64,000 nucleotides of DNA from Buttiauxella sp965119215 (GTDB taxonomy: Bacteria > Pseudomonadota > Gammaproteobacteria > Enterobacterales > Enterobacteriaceae), in assembly GCA_965119215.1 (NCBI GenBank), contig CBCPKK010000018.1:88292-152291 (forward strand), read 5' to 3'. Shown piece after piece: positions 27,059 to 36,558 of the stretch. How positions within the stretch are numbered: the first letter of the stretch is position 1; each line of letters starts with the position of its first letter. Both the position numbers and the translations under genes were made by a program. A model generated the notes under the pieces. The model worked only from the letters and a program-made list of their open reading frames with translations, did not search any database and was not told where the DNA came from.

Positions 27059-27158
27059 CGTATAATCTCGCCAAATTACCTATCCAACCGAAGTGTATAT
27101 CACAATCGGTGGACCAGTTTAGCACAAAGAGCGAAAATCCCCAACTTCCGGTTTATTC

Positions 27159-28310
27159 TTAATCAGCTTGCTTACGCAGGAACGCTGGAATGTCCAGATA
27201 ATCAGGCTCTTTCGTCGTTTGTGGCGTATTGTCGTTCACTACTTTAGCCGCAGGTTTTTGCTCTTGTTGAAGCGGAGCCATACCGTGCTGCTGGTAGCGA
27301 TCCATGACAGGCTGCTGAGTCTGCTTGTTGGTCACCAGAGTGATTTCTGGACGTTTGTCCATACCAATACCGGTTGCAACAACGGTCACGCGCAGTTCGT
27401 CGTTCATCTCTGGGTCCAGAGATGTACCGATAACCACAGTGGCGTTATCAGAAGCGAATGCACGGATGGTGTTACCCACCGTTTCAAACTCATCCAGACG
27501 CAGGTCGAAGCCAGCGGTGATGTTGACCAGAACGCCACGCGCGCCAGACAGATCGATGTCTTCCAACAGTGGGCTGGAAATCGCCATTTCTGCCGCTTCT
27601 TCTGCGCGGTCTTCACCACTTGCAACACCTGAGCCCATCATGGCATAACCCATTTCGGACATTACGGTGCGCACGTCAGCAAAGTCAACGTTCATCAGAC
27701 CCGGACGGGTGATCAGTTCAGCGATACCCTGTACTGCGCCTTTCAGTACATCGTTTGCTGCGCCGAAAGCGTCAAGCAAAGAAATACCACGGCCCAGCAC
27801 TTTCAACAGTTTGTCGTTAGGGATCGTGATCAGTGAGTCAACATGCTTAGAAAGCTCGGCAATACCCTGCTCCGCAAAAGCCATGCGCTTCTTGCCTTCA
27901 AAGTTGAAAGGCTTAGTCACAACAGCGACGGTCAGGATACCCAGATCTTTGGCAACTTCTGCAACTACAGGTGCAGCACCTGTACCTGTACCGCCACCCA
28001 TACCTGCGGCGATAAATACCATGTCTGCGCCTTCAAGTGCAGCACGTAACGCGTCACGGTCTTCTTCCGCAGCGGTACGACCCACTTCAGGGTTCGCTCC
28101 AGCTCCCAGACCTTTGGTAATACCATTACCAATCTGGATAGTCTGGCCTACAGCAGTTTTACGTAACGCCTGAGCGTCAGTATTCACTGCAAAGAATTCA
28201 ACACCTTCGATGCGTTCACGCACCATGTGTTCAACGGCATTACCACCGCCACCACCGACGCCGATGACTTTAATCACCGCGTCGTTGGTCAGTTCCATAG
28301 GTTCAAACAT
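27159..28310 (-). CDS. ftsZ: Cell division GTPase FtsZ
   Basis: Tubulin-like GTPase of 383 residues that forms the Z ring. The tubulin signature GGGTGTG lies near residue 105 and the GTP-binding region GVGGGGGNAV near 18-27. The conserved C-terminal peptide PDYLDIPAFLRKQAD binds FtsA, ZipA and ZapD. A variable Gln-rich linker precedes it. It follows ftsA with a 63-bp gap. Confidence 0.98.
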   Translation of the reverse strand: MFEPMELTNDAVIKVIGVGGGGGNAVEHMVRERIEGVEFFAVNTDAQALRKTAVGQTIQIGNGITKGLGAGANPEVGRTAAEEDRDALRAALEGADMVFIAAGMGGGTGTGAAPVVAEVAKDLGILTVAVVTKPFNFEGKKRMAFAEQGIAELSKHVDSLITIPNDKLLKVLGRGISLLDAFGAANDVLKGAVQGIAELITRPGLMNVDFADVRTVMSEMGYAMMGSGVASGEDRAEEAAEMAISSPLLEDIDLSGARGVLVNITAGFDLRLDEFETVGNTIRAFASDNATVVIGTSLDPEMNDELRVTVVATGIGMDKRPEITLVTNKQTQQPVMDRYQQHGMAPLQQEQKPAAKVVNDNTPQTTKEPDYLDIPAFLRKQAD

Positions 28311-28373
28311 AGTTTCTCTCCGTTTTGTGCCTGTCGCCTGAGACCACTAATTTTGTCTGGTCTCTTACAAAAA

Positions 28374-29630
28374 TTAAAACTCTTTTCTCAGCCAGCTGTT
28401 GATTCGCTTAATCCATGAGCCGACGGAGGTTCGTTTTTCCACTTCTGCTTCACCACTGAGATGCGTTTCTTTCCCGTAGTGCAGCAAGCCGACTGCTGTG
28501 GAGTAATACGACTCCTGGGCATAATCAGTCAGGCCAGTAATATTTAACGGTTGTCCAATACGTACTTGCGTATGGAACACACGTTGCGCACAGGCTGCCA
28601 GGCCTTCAATTTGCGCCGCGCCGCCCGTTAGTACAATCCCCGCCGCCAGGTGGTGCTTCACACCTTGTTGGCGAAGTTGCTCTTGTAATTGCAAAATCTC
28701 TTCGTTTACCAGGTTCAACAGCTCGGTATAACGAGGCTCGATGACTTCAGCGAGCGTCTGGCGTTGCAGGCTGCGAGGTGGGCGTCCACCCACGCTTGGC
28801 ACTTCAACGTTTTCGTCTTTACCTACCATCGAACCCAGCGCACAACCATGACGCACCTTAATAGCTTCTGCATCACTTGGTGGGGTGCCGAAGGCATAGG
28901 CGATATCGCTGGTCACCACGTTCCCTGCATAAGGGATAACTTTGGTGTGGCGCAATGCCCCGCCAGTGTAAACCGCGATGTCCATAGTACCACCACCGAC
29001 ATCAACCACGCAGACCCCTAATTCACGCTCATCTTCGGTCAATACTGCGTAGCTCGCCGCAAGCCCTGCAAAGATCAGTTGGTCAACTTTAAGACCACAA
29101 CGTTCAACTGCTTTGACGATGTTTTTCGCCATATCGTTGTGGCAGGTAATCAAGTGCACTTTTGCCTGCATGCGCACACCCGATAAACCTACAGGATTTT
29201 TGATGCCTTCCTGGTAGTCAATTGCGTATTCTTGCGGGATAACGTGCAAAACACGATGTTCGTCACGTACACGCACTGACTTCGCGGTGTGAACAACGTT
29301 CTCAACGTCTTCCTGCGTCACTTCTTCTTCAGAAATTGGCACCATGCCAATCTCGTTCTGGCAGCTAATATGCTTACCTGACAGCGCAAGGTAGACCGAA
29401 GATATCTGGCAATCTGCCATTAATTCGGCCTGGTCAATCGCACGCTGAACGCATTTTACGACTGACTCGAGATCGTTTACGCCACCTTTGTCCATACCAC
29501 GCGATGGGCAGCTGCCCACGCCAATAATATTGACCATACCGTCAGGCAGAACTTCCCCTACTAAAGCGGCAACCTTTGCGGTACCGATCTCCAGTCCTAC
29601 TACCAGTTTTCTGTCCGTCGCCTTGATCAT
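28374..29630 (-). CDS. ftsA: Cell division protein FtsA
   Basis: Actin-like ATPase of 418 residues that tethers FtsZ to the membrane and recruits later division proteins. Visible are phosphate-1 VGLEIGTAKVAALVGE near 10-25, phosphate-2 VVDVGGGTMDIAVY near 205, GIVLTGGAAQIEG near 335, and the amphipathic C-terminal membrane helix (GSWIKRINSWLRKEF). It begins 2 bases behind the ftsQ stop. Confidence 0.98.
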   Translation of the reverse strand: MIKATDRKLVVGLEIGTAKVAALVGEVLPDGMVNIIGVGSCPSRGMDKGGVNDLESVVKCVQRAIDQAELMADCQISSVYLALSGKHISCQNEIGMVPISEEEVTQEDVENVVHTAKSVRVRDEHRVLHVIPQEYAIDYQEGIKNPVGLSGVRMQAKVHLITCHNDMAKNIVKAVERCGLKVDQLIFAGLAASYAVLTEDERELGVCVVDVGGGTMDIAVYTGGALRHTKVIPYAGNVVTSDIAYAFGTPPSDAEAIKVRHGCALGSMVGKDENVEVPSVGGRPPRSLQRQTLAEVIEPRYTELLNLVNEEILQLQEQLRQQGVKHHLAAGIVLTGGAAQIEGLAACAQRVFHTQVRIGQPLNITGLTDYAQESYYSTAVGLLHYGKETHLSGEAEVEKRTSVGSWIKRINSWLRKEF

Positions 29631-29632
29631 TG

Positions 29633-30472
29633 TTATTCTGCCTGTGCCTGATTCTGTTGCTGATTAGGAGTAGGTTCCTCTACGGGAGCAGGCTGCCAAC
29701 CCACTGCCGCACCTGAGTCGTAACGCAAGTCGACATAGCTAATCCTTTTATTGTCGGCTTGCTCTTGTTGCTGCAGAACAGGGTAAAGTTCTACAAAGCG
29801 ACTCAAGCGTTTCATCGTATCGCCCCGGCCAAGGTTGAGCTTAATGTCGTTATTCAACGTCAGTTGCCAGGAACGACGAGCGGTCATTGCCGCTGCTTTC
29901 AACGTAAATTTATCCTTTGCCAGCACATCGCCCATTGCGCGATAGCCTTGCAATACTTCACCTTCACTGCCTTCCGGCCCGGATAACATAGGTAAAGTCT
30001 GCTTTACAGCCCTTTCTGCTGGAACACTGAACGCATTTCCTTGCGCATCAATCATATGCTGATCATTCCAGCGCGCTATGGGCACATATTCAACCAGATG
30101 AATCTTCAATTCGTCCGGCCACTGCTTTCTAACACTCGCCTGTTTAATCCATGGCAAACGTTCAATTTGCTGTTGGATGATATTGACGTCCTGGGTCATA
30201 AACGTACCTGGTGGCCCAAGTGCCAGAATAGACTGGCGAATATCATCGTTACGGGTGTAATGCCGTTCACCAGTAACCACCAACTTGGACAGTGGCAGAC
30301 GCTGCGCATCTTCCATCCAGCCAACCACTATCCAGCCGCCGATAAATACCGTAAACAGTACTGCGCTCAGGAAAATAATCCCGGCCAGTCGCCCCCCGTT
30401 ACTACGACGAGAACTGGTTTCCTCTTCTTCTTCCTGGCGATTATTACGCGTATTCAAAGCTGCTTGCGACAT
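29633..30472 (-). CDS. ftsQ: Cell division protein FtsQ
   Basis: Single-pass inner-membrane divisome protein of 279 residues linking FtsB/FtsL to the early divisome. The cytoplasmic tail is rich in Glu, the membrane segment lies near residues 30-50 (LAGIIFLSAVLFTVFIGGWIV), then come the POTRA domain (LSKLVVTGERHYTRNDDIR) and beta domain. The tail ends in a Gln-rich stretch. The ATG at 30470-30472 gives the family start MSQAALNTRN. It begins one base behind ddlB. Confidence 0.96.
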   Translation of the reverse strand: MSQAALNTRNNRQEEEEETSSRRSNGGRLAGIIFLSAVLFTVFIGGWIVVGWMEDAQRLPLSKLVVTGERHYTRNDDIRQSILALGPPGTFMTQDVNIIQQQIERLPWIKQASVRKQWPDELKIHLVEYVPIARWNDQHMIDAQGNAFSVPAERAVKQTLPMLSGPEGSEGEVLQGYRAMGDVLAKDKFTLKAAAMTARRSWQLTLNNDIKLNLGRGDTMKRLSRFVELYPVLQQQEQADNKRISYVDLRYDSGAAVGWQPAPVEEPTPNQQQNQAQAE

Positions 30473-30473
30473 A

Positions 30474-31394
30474 TCAGTCTGCCAACTCCAGAATACGCAC
30501 AACCAGTTGAGAGAATGTCATCCCAGCCTGACGTGCCGCCATCGGCACCAGACTGTGGCTGGTCATGCCCGGCGAGGTATTCACTTCCAGCAGATAAAAC
30601 TGTCCGTCGCTATCCAGCATGACGTCTACACGCCCCCAACCACTGCAACCCAAAACTTGCCAGGCTTGCAGCACTAAAGCCTGCAATTCTTCCTCGCGCT
30701 GCTCGATTAAACCGCCTGGGCAGAAATATTGTGTCTCATCAGAGAGATACTTCGCCTCATAATCATAGAAAATTCCAGCGGGTTGGATACGTATTGACGG
30801 TAAAATTTCTTCGCCAAGAATCGCAACGGTGTATTCAGGGCCACTTAACCATTTCTCGATAAGCACTTCTTCGTCATGTTCAAAGGCTAATTCAAGCGCT
30901 GCTGGCAGTGCTGCAACGTTATCAACCTTAGACATACCAACGCTTGAGCCTTCACGGCTTGGCTTAACGATGACAGGCAACCCTAAGCTTGCAATACGTT
31001 CTACTGTAGTGCTGGAGATACCTGCGTCTACATCACGGCGTGTTAACGCAACCCACGGGGCAACAGGTAAATTTGCACCTTTCCACAGCAATTTGGTGCG
31101 CAGTTTATCCATACTGACAGCAGAAGCCATCACGCCACTACCGGTGTAAGGCAACTTCAGGAGCTCAAGTAAGCCTTGCAGCGTCCCGTCTTCTCCGCCA
31201 CGACCGTGTAAGGCAATAAATACTTTGTCAAAACCCAACGCTTTCAGTTCACTCACTGGCGTGTTTTTCGGGTCGACTTCGTGCGCATCAACTCCAGCTT
31301 CTCTGAGGCCTGCGAGTACCGCAGCACCTGACTGCAATGAAACCTCACGCTCAGCGGAGGTTCCGCCCAGCAGGACAGCGATTTTATCTGCCAT
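30474..31394 (-). CDS. ddlB: D-alanine--D-alanine ligase B
   Basis: ATP-grasp enzyme of 306 residues that joins two D-Ala for the peptidoglycan stem peptide. Visible are LLGGTSAEREVSLQSG near 7-22, HGRGGEDGTLQG near 63, PSREGSSVGMSK near 146, and EVNTSPGMTSHSL near 270 for Mg and substrate binding. E. coli has Glu-Ala-Asn where this protein has Glu-Val-Asn, a mild change. Start chosen to give MADKIAVLLGG and the usual length; one base separates it from murC. Confidence 0.97.
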   Translation of the reverse strand: MADKIAVLLGGTSAEREVSLQSGAAVLAGLREAGVDAHEVDPKNTPVSELKALGFDKVFIALHGRGGEDGTLQGLLELLKLPYTGSGVMASAVSMDKLRTKLLWKGANLPVAPWVALTRRDVDAGISSTTVERIASLGLPVIVKPSREGSSVGMSKVDNVAALPAALELAFEHDEEVLIEKWLSGPEYTVAILGEEILPSIRIQPAGIFYDYEAKYLSDETQYFCPGGLIEQREEELQALVLQAWQVLGCSGWGRVDVMLDSDGQFYLLEVNTSPGMTSHSLVPMAARQAGMTFSQLVVRILELAD

Positions 31395-31395
31395 T

Positions 31396-32862
31396 TTATT
31401 CGCCCTCCTTAGTGTGGGGCTGCAATTTGAATTCAGCCAGGTTTCGGGCAACTTTCCCGACATTTCCTGCACCTTGCACCAGGATCAAGTCATTTCCCGA
31501 CAACACTGGGGCTAAAAAGTCCGCAACCTGGCTGGCATCCGGTACCAAAATCGGGTCGACTTTACCGCGCCCACGGATGGTACGGCATAACGAACGGCTA
31601 TCGGCACCCGGAATGGCAGCTTCGCCAGCAGAATAAACATCCAGCATCAGCAACGAATCTACTTGAGACAACACGTTAGCAAAATCATCGTACAAATCAC
31701 GAGTACGTGTGTAGCGGTGCGGTTGGAAAACCATGACCAGTTTTTTGTCCGGCCAGCCTGCACGAGCTGCTTTAATGGTGGCATCGACTTCTGTCGGGTG
31801 GTGGCCGTAGTCATCCACCAGCATCGCGGTGCCTTCCTTGCCATTCACTGCCGCCAGTGGATATTCGCCCAGGAAATCAAAACGACGCCCTGTTCCCTGG
31901 AAGCTCTCCAGCGCACTCAGGATGTCAGCATCATCAATGCCTTCTTCCGTAGCAACGGACACCGCAGCAGCCGCGTTTAACGCGTTGTGGCGGCCCGGCG
32001 CATTCAGCGTGACATGCAGAGCAGGTTTATCCTGACGCACAATCGTAAAATACCCCTGCGGGCCTTTCTGCTGATAACTTTCGATGCGAACGTCTGCGTC
32101 TTCACTGAAGCCGTAGGTAGTAATTTTGCGGCCTACACGTGGCAACAGCTCACGGATAACCGGATCGTCCACACACATTACTGCCAGGCCATAAAACGGC
32201 AAGTTGTGCAGGAAGTTAATAAACGTCTGCTTTAAGTTTTCGAAGTCGCCCTGGTAGGTATCCATGTGGTCAGCTTCAATATTCGTCACCACAGAAACCA
32301 TCGGCTGCAGATGGAGGAATGACGCATCACTCTCATCGGCTTCGGCAATCAGGTAACGGCTGTGACCTAAACGCGCATGTGTTCCTGCGGCTTTAACCAG
32401 GCCACCGTTAACAAAAGTAGGGTCGAGGCCTGCTTCTGCATAAATACTGGAAATCATCGCTGTAGTGGTCGTTTTACCGTGCGTACCAGCGATGGCAATG
32501 CCATGGCGGAAGCGCATCAGTTCAGCCAGCATTTCGGCACGGCGGATAACCGGAATACGCGCTTCATGAGCGGCAACAATTTCCGGGTTATCCATAGAGA
32601 TAGCGGTAGAAACCACCACTACGCTCGCATCCAGTACGTTTTCAGGGCGATGGTTGAAATAAATCGTGGCGCCCAGCGCCGACAACTGCTGAGTGACCGG
32701 GTTCGGAGCCAAATCAGAACCGCTGATCTGGTAACCTTCGTTAGCTAAAACTTCGGCAATACCGCCCATACCGGCGCCGCCGATGCCAACAAAGTGAATG
32801 TGCCGGACGCGACGCATCTCGGGCACGATAGAACGCAGTTTCGCCAGTTGTTGTGTATTCAT
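31396..32862 (-). CDS. murC: UDP-N-acetylmuramate--L-alanine ligase
   Basis: Mur ligase of 488 residues adding the first amino acid of the stem peptide. Visible are the UDP-binding HFVGIGGAGMGGIAE near 23-37 and the ATP-binding GTHGKTTTTAM near 125, followed by the central and C-terminal Mur domains (VDDYGHHPTEV near 345). The length is near that of E. coli MurC (491). A 69-bp gap separates it from murG, one of the few real gaps inside the cluster. Confidence 0.98.
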   Translation of the reverse strand: MNTQQLAKLRSIVPEMRRVRHIHFVGIGGAGMGGIAEVLANEGYQISGSDLAPNPVTQQLSALGATIYFNHRPENVLDASVVVVSTAISMDNPEIVAAHEARIPVIRRAEMLAELMRFRHGIAIAGTHGKTTTTAMISSIYAEAGLDPTFVNGGLVKAAGTHARLGHSRYLIAEADESDASFLHLQPMVSVVTNIEADHMDTYQGDFENLKQTFINFLHNLPFYGLAVMCVDDPVIRELLPRVGRKITTYGFSEDADVRIESYQQKGPQGYFTIVRQDKPALHVTLNAPGRHNALNAAAAVSVATEEGIDDADILSALESFQGTGRRFDFLGEYPLAAVNGKEGTAMLVDDYGHHPTEVDATIKAARAGWPDKKLVMVFQPHRYTRTRDLYDDFANVLSQVDSLLMLDVYSAGEAAIPGADSRSLCRTIRGRGKVDPILVPDASQVADFLAPVLSGNDLILVQGAGNVGKVARNLAEFKLQPHTKEGE

Positions 32863-32931
32863 TCTCTAACCTGCAGCGTCAAACGCCATAACTTCAAATA
32901 GTCATGGGCAGCAACAAGCCGCCCACCATGA

Positions 32932-33999
32932 TTACGCCAGTGCTGCGGCGCTCACTTCATTTGCTACCCGCTCTGTGGCATCAGGAATGGAGGCAGCTCG
33001 CGCACGCTCGGCCATTGCCAATAACGTCGCTCTGTCCCACCCGGCGAGAGTTTGGGTTACGGCATCCACGGTAAACTGCGGTTGCTCCAGTATTTTTGCC
33101 GCTCCAGCCTTTTCAAGCGGCAGCGCATTCCAGTACTGCTGCCGATCTTTGTGCTGGAAGGGAACAAACAGTGCAGGCAATCCTGCGGCCGCGATTTCGC
33201 TGACGGTTAAAGCACCGGAGCGACAGACCACGACATCGGCCCACGCGTAAGCGGCAGCCATATCATCAATAAATTCGGTCACTTTATGCTGAGGCTGTGC
33301 GGCCTGAACGTAAGCCTGTTGCACCGCTTCCAGGCCACCTTTGCCACATTGGTGCCAAATAGTGACCGCTTCACCCAGACGACCCGCAACTTGCGGCATA
33401 GTCTGGTTCAGCACACGTGCACCCTGAGAACCGCCGACGACTAAAACCCGCACCGGGCCTTCGCGTCCTGCAAAGCGTTCTTGAGGCAATGGCAGAGCTA
33501 ACACATCGGTACGAACCGGGTTGCCCACCACATCAGCATTCGGGAATGCCCCCGGAAACGCCTGCATTACTTTTTTCGCAATCTTTGACAGCCATTTATT
33601 GGTTAGCCCGGCGATTCCGTTTTGCTCATGGAGCACAACCGGAATACCCAGCGACCAGGCTGCAAGACCACCAGGACCTGAAACATAACCGCCCATCCCC
33701 AGAACAACGTCTGGACGATAAGCTTTCATGATGGCCCTTGCCTGACGCCAGGCATTGAAAATACGCACCGGCGCAAGCGCCATCGCTTTCAGGCCTTTAC
33801 CACGCAAACCTGAAATACGAATAAAATCGATCTCAATCCCATGTTTAGGAACTAAGTCTGCTTCCATACGATCGGCGGTACCGAGCCAGCGTACTTGCCA
33901 GCCCTGAGCCATTAAGTGATGCGCTACCGCCAGACCCGGGAACACATGCCCGCCGGTTCCGCCAGCCATCACCATTAACCGCCGGGATTGGTTACTCAT
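32932..33999 (-). CDS. murG: Lipid II synthase MurG
   Basis: GT28-family N-acetylglucosaminyltransferase of 355 residues that converts lipid I to lipid II at the inner face of the membrane. Visible are the N-terminal glycine loop MAGGTGGHVFPGLAVA near 12-27, GGYVSGPGG near 103, and the UDP-binding VVCRSGALTVSEIAAAGLP near 260. Its ATG overlaps the ftsW stop (ATGA, 33996-33999). Confidence 0.98.
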   Translation of the reverse strand: MSNQSRRLMVMAGGTGGHVFPGLAVAHHLMAQGWQVRWLGTADRMEADLVPKHGIEIDFIRISGLRGKGLKAMALAPVRIFNAWRQARAIMKAYRPDVVLGMGGYVSGPGGLAAWSLGIPVVLHEQNGIAGLTNKWLSKIAKKVMQAFPGAFPNADVVGNPVRTDVLALPLPQERFAGREGPVRVLVVGGSQGARVLNQTMPQVAGRLGEAVTIWHQCGKGGLEAVQQAYVQAAQPQHKVTEFIDDMAAAYAWADVVVCRSGALTVSEIAAAGLPALFVPFQHKDRQQYWNALPLEKAGAAKILEQPQFTVDAVTQTLAGWDRATLLAMAERARAASIPDATERVANEVSAAALA

Positions 34000-35240
34000 C
34001 GCACACCCTTCGTAAACGCCTGTGCTTTAGCCAGACGTGTTTCATAATCAATACGCAGCAACATCATGATTGCTGTAGACATAATCAGCAGGCTCGAACC
34101 ACCGTAACTGATCAGTGGCAATGTCAAACCTTTGGTCGGCAGCATACCTGCCGCAGCGCCTACGTTTACCAGTGCCTGGAAACTAAACCAGACTCCGATT
34201 GAACAGCCTAAGAAGCCCGCAAAACGCTGGTCCATTTCTAATGCCCGTTTACCGATGGACATAGCACGAAAAGCCACGAAGAATACCATCAATAATGCAA
34301 GTACCACACCGATATATCCCAGCTCTTCTCCGATAATTGAGAAGATGAAGTCGGTATGTGCTTCCGGTAAATATTCGAGTTTCTGAACCGAGTTACCTAA
34401 GCCCTGCCCCCATAATTCACCGCGGCCAAACGCCATCAGAGATTGTGTTAACTGGTAGCCACTACCAAACGGGTCATCCCACGGATTCCAGAAGGAGGTT
34501 ACGCGGCGAATACGGTAAGGTTCGGCAAGGATCAACAGCACAACGGCGGAAATACCCATGCCGATAATTGCGAGGAACTGCCAGAGTTTGGCACCCGCCA
34601 GGAACAACATCGCAAGCGTAGTCACAAACAGTACAACCACCGTACCCAGGTCAGGCTGCGCCAGCAGTAACACTGCCAGAACCAGAATAACGCCCATTGG
34701 TTTGAGGAAGCCGCGCAGGTTATTACGCACCTCATCAACCTTACGGACCAGGTAGTTAGCGAGATAACAGAACAGCGACAGCTTAGTGAACTCGGCAGGC
34801 TGAATACGCAACGGGCCGAAAGCAATCCAGCGTGATGCACCGTTAACCGAGCTACCCACAACCAGTACAATTAACAGCATCGCAATGGATAGCAGCAGCA
34901 TTGCAGTGCTGTGGCGCTGCCAGAAGTCCATCGGCAAACGCAGTGTGACCAGCGATAATACAAACGCCAGAATGATGTACAGCCCGTCACGCTTTGCGAA
35001 CAGGAATGGGTCGTTCGCCAGGCGCTGGCCTACAGGCATAGACGCAGATGTCACCATAATAAAACCAACCGCGGCCAGCCCGAAGGTCAGCCATAGCAGG
35101 GTGCGGTCGTACATGACTATGTTATTGGAATCCGCTTCACGGGTTCCCATCACCCAGCCTTTAAGCGCTGTTCCCAGCCAGCCCAGGATGGCAAATCCAG
35201 GCACGCGAGGCATACGCAGGCGAGGGAGAGATAAGCGCAT
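33996..35240 (-). CDS. ftsW: Septal peptidoglycan glycosyltransferase FtsW
   Basis: SEDS-family polytopic membrane enzyme of 414 residues that polymerises lipid II at the septum with FtsI. About 10 hydrophobic segments are present, with family motifs GLGNSVQKLEYLPEAHTDFI near 275-295 and LPLISYGGSS near 375. The ATG at 35238-35240 gives the family start MRLSLPRLRMPR and shares one base with the murD stop (TGATG). Confidence 0.97.
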   Translation of the reverse strand: MRLSLPRLRMPRVPGFAILGWLGTALKGWVMGTREADSNNIVMYDRTLLWLTFGLAAVGFIMVTSASMPVGQRLANDPFLFAKRDGLYIILAFVLSLVTLRLPMDFWQRHSTAMLLLSIAMLLIVLVVGSSVNGASRWIAFGPLRIQPAEFTKLSLFCYLANYLVRKVDEVRNNLRGFLKPMGVILVLAVLLLAQPDLGTVVVLFVTTLAMLFLAGAKLWQFLAIIGMGISAVVLLILAEPYRIRRVTSFWNPWDDPFGSGYQLTQSLMAFGRGELWGQGLGNSVQKLEYLPEAHTDFIFSIIGEELGYIGVVLALLMVFFVAFRAMSIGKRALEMDQRFAGFLGCSIGVWFSFQALVNVGAAAGMLPTKGLTLPLISYGGSSLLIMSTAIMMLLRIDYETRLAKAQAFTKGVR

Positions 35241-36556
35241 CAGCCAAGCTCCTTCGCAAGTAAGGTAAATTGATCGCCACGTTGCTCGAAGTTTTTGAAC
35301 TGATCGAGGCTTGCACAAGCCGGTGACAGCAGAACCATGTCACCAGGCTGGACTCGAGCAGCAACGAGTTTCATCGCTTGAGCCATGGTTTCAGTTTGTT
35401 CGGCAACGTCCGGGCGTAATGCGGCAAGTTCAGCACCATCACGGCCAAAGCAATAAAGGCGGATAGCAGAACCTTGCAGGTATTGACCCAGTGATGAGAA
35501 ATCAGCTGATTTACCATCGCCACCTAATAGCAGATGTAACGTCCCCTCGACCTGCAAACCGTTCAATGCAGCTTCAGTGCTACCAACGTTGGTTGCTTTA
35601 GAATCGTTAATCCAACGCACGCCGTTACGTTCCCATGAAAGCTGGAATCGGTGAGCAAGACCGGTAAAGGCGGTGAGCGCTTTGAGGCTGCTGGAGCGCG
35701 GGAGTTTTACCGCATCAGCCAGCGCCAGTGCTGCAAGCGCGTTGGTGTAGTTATGACGCCCAACCACTTTCATTTCTTTCGTGTTCAGTACCTTCTCGCC
35801 TTTCACCCGCAGCCAGGTACTGCCCTGCTGGTTATTCAGGTGATAATCACCGACGTCTACACCAAAGCTGATACAGCGACTGTCTGCGCCACGTACTGGC
35901 ATTGTTAGTGCGTCATCCGCATTCACAACGCAAACCGCAGCGTTTTCATAAACACGCAGTTTTGCCGCACGATACTGTTGCAGACCTAATGGATAACGAT
36001 CCATATGATCTTCAGTCACGTTAAGGATGGTCGCCGCTGCCGCTTTCAGGCTGAAGGTGGTTTCCAACTGGAAGCTGGAGAGTTCAAGAACATACAGCTC
36101 GCAATTTTGATCCAGCAGCATTAATGCAGGCAGGCCAATGTTTCCACCAACGCCCACATTCACGCCTGCCGCTTTCGCCATTTCACCGACCAAAGTGGTC
36201 ACGGTGCTTTTACCGTTAGAACCCGTAATTGCCACAATCGGTGCTTGCGCTTCGCGGCAAAAGAGTTCGATATCGCCGATGATTTCAACGCCAGCATCTG
36301 CGGCACGGCTTAATGCAGGATGGGCAACAGCAATACCAGGGCTGGCAATAATCAAGTCAGCCGCTAACAACCAGTCTTCGTTGAGTGAGCCAGTATGTCG
36401 CTCCACCGTTTCTGGCAGTTTTTCCAGACCCGGTGGTGAGATGCGGGTGTCCATTACGCGTGGCGTAACACCACGCGCGATGAAGAAGTCCACGCAAGAC
36501 AGGCCGGTGAGGCCTAATCCGATAATGACGACTTTTTTACCCTGGTAATCAGTCAT
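35240..36556 (-). CDS. murD: UDP-N-acetylmuramoyl-L-alanine--D-glutamate ligase
   Basis: Mur ligase of 438 residues adding D-Glu. Visible are the UDP-binding GLGLTGLSCVDFF near 13-25, ATP-binding ITGSNGKSTVTTL near 110, TEDHMDRYP near 180, and NDSKATNVGSTEAA near 316 (the carbamylated-Lys and C-terminal domains). It begins 2 bases behind mraY. Confidence 0.98.
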   Translation of the reverse strand: MTDYQGKKVVIIGLGLTGLSCVDFFIARGVTPRVMDTRISPPGLEKLPETVERHTGSLNEDWLLAADLIIASPGIAVAHPALSRAADAGVEIIGDIELFCREAQAPIVAITGSNGKSTVTTLVGEMAKAAGVNVGVGGNIGLPALMLLDQNCELYVLELSSFQLETTFSLKAAAATILNVTEDHMDRYPLGLQQYRAAKLRVYENAAVCVVNADDALTMPVRGADSRCISFGVDVGDYHLNNQQGSTWLRVKGEKVLNTKEMKVVGRHNYTNALAALALADAVKLPRSSSLKALTAFTGLAHRFQLSWERNGVRWINDSKATNVGSTEAALNGLQVEGTLHLLLGGDGKSADFSSLGQYLQGSAIRLYCFGRDGAELAALRPDVAEQTETMAQAMKLVAARVQPGDMVLLSPACASLDQFKNFEQRGDQFTLLAKELG

Positions 36557-36558
36557 AG